Origin: Clostridia bacterium
GTDB lineage: Bacteria; Bacillota; Clostridia; Oscillospirales; Acutalibacteraceae
DNA length: 64,000 bases
NCBI GenBank assembly: GCA_024404095.1
Contig: JAKSQO010000001.1
Location: 123,577 to 187,576 of the forward strand
Direction of reading: 5' to 3'
The notes under the pieces were generated by a model that was not told the DNA's origin, did not search any database, and saw only the letters and a list, made by a program, of their open reading frames with translations. Below, one piece after another: positions 62,783 through 64,000 of this stretch (its first letter is position 1; each line of letters begins with the position of its first letter). A program made the position numbers and the translations under genes.

Positions 62783-64000
62783 TTATTCCTCAACAGGTGC
62801 TTCCTCAGCCTCTTCAGCTGCGTCTGCTGTGTCAAGAAGTGCACGGATTGAAAGGCTTACACGGCTCTTGTCAAAGTCAATAGCTGTAATCTTGCATGTA
62901 ACCTTCTCACCAATCTTGAGAACATCCTCGGGCTTGCTGATATGCTTGTCAGCAATCTGAGAAATGTGGATAAGACCGTCAATACCCGGGATAACAGTTG
63001 CGAATGCGCCGAATGTTGTCATGCCAACGATTTCTGACTCGATAACTGTATCAACAGGATAGTCACGGCGAAGGATTTCCCAGGGGTTGTCCTCTGCCTT
63101 CTTGTAGCCGAGAGAAATCTTCTTGTTTTCCTTGTCAAGTGACTTGATGAAAACTTCGATTTCCTGACCAACAGCAAGAACCTCTGAAGGATGCTTGATA
63201 CGCTTCCATGACATCTCGCTGATATGTACCATACCATCTACGCCGCCGATGTCAACGAATGCACCGTAATTTGTGAGAGACTTAACTGTTCCGTTGTAAA
63301 CCTGACCCTCTTCAGCCTGTGCCCAGAATGCTTCCTCAGCAGCCTTGCGAGCCTCACGAAGAACAGCCTTAACTGAACCGACAGCCTTCTTGCGGCCGCG
63401 CTCTGTCTTAACCTCAATGATCTTAAGGTCAACCTTTGTCTTGAGGAGAGCCTCAAGTGAGTCGCCTCTTGATGCTGTTGCAAGAGATGCAGGAACAAAA
63501 ACTCTTACGCCGTTTGTAACAACGATGATGCCGCCCTTGATAACGTCTGTTACTGTACCTGTAACAACTTCGTCATTCTCCTTAGCTGCTTCGATCTTGT
63601 CCCATGCGCCCTGAGCGTCGAATCTCTTCTTAGAAAGCATGATTGTGCCTTCCTGATCGTTTGTCTTCATGATGATGAGACCGATCTCATCGCCGATTTT
63701 AAGTTCCTTAGCAGGATCTGCTGTAGGATCTGCACTATACTCGTCAGCAGGAACATAACCTGTCTGCTTTCTGCCGATATCTACCTGAATCTCGCTGGGG
63801 GAGATTCCTGTAACGATACCACGGACCTTCTGGTCTGTGCTCATATTATCAAGAGACTCCTTGAGTAACTCTTCAAAATTCATTTCGTCAGCGTTAGAAG
63901 CTTTTGCCACCTCCTCTGCTGTTTCAATAACATTGTTTGCGTTTGTGTTTTCCGACATTGTTGAAAGTACCTCCTTTATGATTACCGCCGGAGTCGATGC
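62783..64000 (-). CDS. IspH-ribosomal protein S1 fusion, N-terminus cut by window edge
   Basis: The part from ATG 63958 down is an S1-type protein of 391 aa with four S1 RNA-binding domains (about 43-110, 128-195, 217-285, 302-372) and an acidic tail. The same frame stays open upstream to the edge, where it reads ASTPAVIIKEVLSTM, the C-terminal end of IspH (the last enzyme of the non-mevalonate pathway). So this is the bifunctional IspH-S1 protein known in Clostridia, with the IspH catalytic part outside the window. An AAGGAGGT site lies ten bases before ATG 63958, which could allow S1 to be made separately. Confidence 0.88.
   Translation of the reverse strand, partial: ASTPAVIIKEVLSTMSENTNANNVIETAEEVAKASNADEMNFEELLKESLDNMSTDQKVRGIVTGISPSEIQVDIGRKQTGYVPADEYSADPTADPAKELKIGDEIGLIIMKTNDQEGTIMLSKKRFDAQGAWDKIEAAKENDEVVTGTVTDVIKGGIIVVTNGVRVFVPASLATASRGDSLEALLKTKVDLKIIEVKTERGRKKAVGSVKAVLREARKAAEEAFWAQAEEGQVYNGTVKSLTNYGAFVDIGGVDGMVHISEMSWKRIKHPSEVLAVGQEIEVFIKSLDKENKKISLGYKKAEDNPWEILRRDYPVDTVIESEIVGMTTFGAFATVIPGIDGLIHISQIADKHISKPEDVLKIGEKVTCKITAIDFDKSRVSLSIRALLDTADAAEEAEEAPVEE

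Noticed and set aside
1..64000. CRISPR array, prophage, integrated plasmid or defence island
   Set aside because: No direct-repeat arrays, phage structural genes, integrase, transposase or restriction genes were seen; gene content is core chromosomal throughout.

Overview
The window reads as core chromosome of an anaerobic, spore-forming Firmicute, most likely a gut clostridium of the Ruminococcus/Oscillospiraceae type. This is inferred from several things seen together: the sporulation genes spoIVA and gerW, the classic Firmicute clusters (priA-def-fmt, rpoZ-gmk-remA-yicC, scpA-scpB, comEC-holA, cdaA-cdaR, hprK-murB-rapZ-whiA), an IspH-ribosomal S1 fusion typical of Clostridia, oxygen-sensitive Fe-S enzymes (YgiQ radical SAM, a ferredoxin-type aldo/keto reductase), and glycan enzymes of families GH13 and GH130. 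There are no rRNAs, no CRISPR array, no prophage and no intact transposase. No species assignment is possible from the sequence alone.

Layout. Positions 1-33061 are one almost unbroken block of minus-strand genes, many overlapping by 4 bases: ftsK, ygiQ, a ComEC-like hydrolase, alaS, hinT, a phosphoribosyltransferase, comEC, holA, an RNase M5-like toprim protein, ispF, cdaA and cdaR (ending at a terminator near 17.45 kb); then a calcium-loop lipoprotein with a response regulator and histidine kinase, DUF1385, prmC, an M50 protease, scpA, scpB, DUF2953, gerW, dacF, rluB, an unknown gene, yicC, remA, gmk, rpoZ, priA, def, fmt and a YugP metallopeptidase cut by the left edge. Positions 33-38.5 kb hold sugar and small-molecule genes (aldose epimerase, leucine-rich protein, GH13 glucosidase, hydroxyacid dehydrogenase) and a MITE-like element. 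Positions 38.5-53 kb run on the minus strand again: spoIVA, a HAD phosphatase, a secreted protein, pcrA, pfkA, dnaE, whiA, rapZ, murB, a ROK glucokinase and hprK. Positions 53-64 kb are mixed: a regulated membrane protein, GH130 plus reductase, an alpha/beta hydrolase with a metallophosphoesterase, tRNA-Thr, a membrane phosphatase-superfamily protein, coaX, gap, an RluA-type pseudouridine synthase and the IspH-S1 fusion running off the right edge.

How the genes work together. Most are housekeeping: replication (dnaE, holA, priA, pcrA), chromosome segregation (scpAB, ftsK), translation (alaS, fmt, def, prmC, two pseudouridine synthases, S1), cell wall (murB, dacF), c-di-AMP (cdaAR) and sporulation. 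Carbon metabolism is concentrated in one part: hprK, glucokinase, pfkA and gap lie within 17 kb, near glycoside-processing enzymes.

I found no obvious new defence or mobile system. The observations most worth checking are: a ComEC whose C-terminal metallo-beta-lactamase domain has lost its metal ligands while an intact ComEC-like hydrolase lies 3.6 kb away; a 218-bp inverted-repeat element next to spoIVA, one end of which reappears as the terminator of another gene; a terminator-like hairpin in the coaX leader; a small gene that seems to start at CTG; a two-component system co-transcribed with a calcium-loop lipoprotein; and an internal ribosome-binding site at the IspH-S1 junction.
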